This document shows positions 5,431 to 6,871 of a stretch of 6,871 bases of DNA, piece after piece (position 1 is the first letter of the stretch; the number at the start of each line of letters is the position of its first letter). Source of the DNA: Maritimibacter sp. (GTDB lineage Bacteria; Pseudomonadota; Alphaproteobacteria; Rhodobacterales; Rhodobacteraceae); contig JAGRMP010000327.1 in assembly GCA_020441225.1 (NCBI GenBank), forward strand, positions 1 through 6,871. The letters are read 5' to 3'. The notes beneath the pieces were generated by a model. It was given only the letters and a program-made list of their open reading frames with translations. It searched no databases and was not told where the DNA came from. Position numbers and translations under genes: made by a program.

Positions 5431-6110
5431 GCGCCCTCGACCCGGTCCAGCAGCGCCCTGGCCGCCGCCTGTTCCGCCGCGCGTTTGGAATTGGCCGAAG
5501 CGCTGGCGGCTTCGCCGTTGTCGAGCCGCGCCTCGATGGTGAAGGTCGGCGCGTGATCGGGGCCGGAACGGGCGGTCTCGGTATAGGCCGGCGGCGCCAT
5601 GCGCCGGGCCTGGGCCCATTCCTGGAGCGCGGTCTTGGGATCGCGGGCATCGTCCTCGACGCTGTCGATCCGCGCGCCCCAGAGCCGCAGGATCAGATCG
5701 CGCGCGGCCTCGAACCCGGCGTCGAGATAGACCGCGGCGATGACCGCCTCCATCGCGTCGCCGAGCAGCGCCTGCTTGCGCCGTCCGCCCGACATCATCT
5801 CCGACCGCCCGAGTTTGAGCACCGCGCCGAGATCGACCGCGCGGGCCACCTCGGCGCAGGTCTCCTTGCGCACGAGCGCGTTGTATCTGGGCGCGAGCTG
5901 GCCCTCGGTCGCGCTCTTGTCGGAGGCGAGCAGCGCCTCGGCCATCACGAGGCCGAGCACCCGGTCGCCGAGGAATTCGAGCCGCTGGTTGTCGGGCCGG
6001 GTCTCGGAGCCGATCGAACCATGGGTGAGCGCGCGCACGAGGAGCTCGGGCCGGTCGAAGCTGTGCCCGATCCGGCCGGAAAAGGCCTTGAGGTCGGCCG
6101 AGAGCTTCAT
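5427..6110 (-). CDS. rnc: Ribonuclease III
   Basis: RNase III cleaves double-stranded RNA, including rRNA precursors, in the cytoplasm. The 227-residue product has the two expected domains. The nuclease domain (about 1-150) carries the signature [12 protein letters not shown] (41-52) with E45 and D49, and [16 protein letters not shown] (115-130) with D118 and E121, corresponding to the magnesium-binding catalytic residues of the E. coli enzyme. The double-stranded RNA-binding domain (about 157-225) starts [11 protein letters not shown] and ends in [15 protein letters not shown], the conserved helix. The ATG at 6110 overlaps the lepB stop by 4 nt (ATGA), with AAGG just upstream. The end overlaps the transporter start by 4 nt. 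Neighbouring lepB and era fit the conserved lepB-rnc-era arrangement. Confidence 0.96.
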   Translation of the reverse strand: MKLSADLKAFSGRIGHSFDRPELLVRALTHGSIGSETRPDNQRLEFLGDRVLGLVMAEALLASDKSATEGQLAPRYNALVRKETCAEVARAVDLGAVLKLGRSEMMSGGRRKQALLGDAMEAVIAAVYLDAGFEAARDLILRLWGARIDSVEDDARDPKTALQEWAQARRMAPPAYTETARSGPDHAPTFTIEARLDNGEAASASANSKRAAEQAAARALLDRVEGA

Positions 6111-6871
6111 TCCACCTTTTTCAGGAACCGGTCGCTGCGCCAGGTCCAGAAATAGACCAGCCGCTTGCCGGCGGCGGAGAACATCACCCGGTCGACCCGG
6201 CCGAGCAGCAGGTCTGCGGAGACGAAGCCGACCCCGCCCGCCGATTGCGGGAAGCGCGAGTCGGTCGAATTGTCGCGGTTGTCGCCCATGAAGAAATAGC
6301 TGCCCTCGGGCACGGTATAGACGCCGGTGTTGTCCGGCATGCCTGGGTAGTCGTCGACGTTGAGCACGTCGTGGCTGACGCCGCCCGGGAGCGTCTCGGT
6401 CGCGCGCGGCTTTTCGCAGATCGCGCCCTCGCCGACCGCGCCGTTGGCGCATTTGGGCGTGGTGCCGAAACTGCCCTGGCGCTCGAAGACCTCTTCGAAC
6501 ACGCCGTTGGGCTGTTGCGGCGCCTCGGTGTCGTTGATGTAGAGGACGCCGTCCTGCACCTGGATGCGGTCGCCCGGAAGGCCGATCAGGCGCTTGACGT
6601 AATCGGTCTTGGTGACCGGGTGCTTGAACACGATGATGTCGCCGCGCTCGGGCTCGGAGGCGAGGATGCGGCCCGGGATCGGGCACATCGCCCAGGGGCA
6701 GGAGTATTTCGAGTAGCCGTAAGCCATCTTGTTGACGAAGACGAAATCGCCGATCAGGAGCGTGTCCTTCATCGACCCGGTGGGGATGAAGAAGGGCTGG
6801 AAAAACACCGTGCGGAACACGCCGGCTATGATGAGCGCCCAGAAGACCGTTTTGATCGTCTCGACGAGTTC
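6107..6871 (-). CDS. lepB: Signal peptidase I (N-terminus cut by window edge)
   Basis: The open frame runs in from the right edge: 254 residues are visible and the start lies outside. Signal peptidase I removes signal peptides of exported proteins at the outer face of the inner membrane. The visible start [20 protein letters not shown] forms a membrane anchor, followed by FFIPTGSM with the catalytic serine (visible residue 33), [12 protein letters not shown] with the general-base lysine (93) and the box E sequence [11 protein letters not shown] (196-206). A GTG at 6820 is in frame but would delete most of the anchor, so it is not the start. The segment between boxes contains four cysteines, in SCPWAMC and in [12 protein letters not shown], which may form disulfides in the periplasm. 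It overlaps rnc by 4 nt. Confidence 0.95.
   Translation of the reverse strand, partial: ELVETIKTVFWALIIAGVFRTVFFQPFFIPTGSMKDTLLIGDFVFVNKMAYGYSKYSCPWAMCPIPGRILASEPERGDIIVFKHPVTKTDYVKRLIGLPGDRIQVQDGVLYINDTEAPQQPNGVFEEVFERQGSFGTTPKCANGAVGEGAICEKPRATETLPGGVSHDVLNVDDYPGMPDNTGVYTVPEGSYFFMGDNRDNSTDSRFPQSAGGVGFVSADLLLGRVDRVMFSAAGKRLVYFWTWRSDRFLKKVE

Noticed and set aside
3430..5556. 708-codon open frame on the plus strand
   Set aside because: It lies antisense to the kinase-like, globin, transporter and rnc genes, is rich in Arg/Gly/Glu/His low-complexity sequence and matches no family. Long shadow frames are expected in GC-rich DNA with G/C third positions.
5431..5619. Longer N-terminus for the EamA transporter
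   Set aside because: The extra 63 residues are Arg/Gly-rich, lie entirely within rnc in another frame and contain no membrane segment; the GTG at 5430 with the GTGA overlap is a better start.
6111..6686. Longer N-terminus for RNase III
   Set aside because: The extension overlaps lepB in another frame and is Arg-rich; the ATG at 6110 gives the normal RNase III length and start.

Overview
The window looks like a chromosomal segment of a high-GC alphaproteobacterium, most likely a member of the Rhodobacteraceae/Rhodobacterales. The basis is family knowledge and gene order rather than a database match: a minus-strand block lepB-rnc-...-era-DUF1491-recO is typical of that group, DUF1491 is largely alphaproteobacterial, and the strong G/C preference at third codon positions fits. 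No rRNA, tRNA, CRISPR array, insertion sequence or phage gene is visible.

The left part (1-1199) reads on the plus strand. It holds the last codons of an acyl-CoA dehydrogenase, a small META-domain (HslJ-like) lipoprotein, and a short TetR-family regulator. The regulator has a perfect 18-bp inverted repeat exactly over its presumed transcription start and ribosome binding site, so it very probably represses itself. The regulator and recO converge with a gap of only 10 bp.

The rest (1210-6871) reads on the minus strand, in transcription order: lepB (signal peptidase I, cut by the window edge), rnc (RNase III), a DMT/EamA-type transporter, a group III truncated haemoglobin, a small P-loop kinase-like protein without the Walker A lysine, a possible 42-codon ORF, era (ribosome-assembly GTPase), a DUF1491 protein, and recO (recombinational repair). 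Several junctions are 4-nt stop/start overlaps (lepB/rnc, rnc/transporter, era/DUF1491), which suggests one long translationally coupled transcript. The core genes serve protein export, RNA processing, ribosome maturation and DNA repair. The transporter, globin and kinase-like gene are inserted between rnc and era, which lie close together in many bacteria.

Two non-coding or near-coding structures stand out. Between DUF1491 and recO there are three consecutive perfect palindromes of 20, 20 and 22 bp, each separated by 3 bp, with related but different sequences. Just upstream of era there is a four-copy, 15-bp tandem repeat that lies in frame in a small basic ORF whose stop overlaps the era start codon, and it includes a strong GC hairpin close to the era ribosome binding site. 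I see no convincing new multi-gene system here; the interest lies mainly in these two structures, the TetR operator and the altered Walker A motif.
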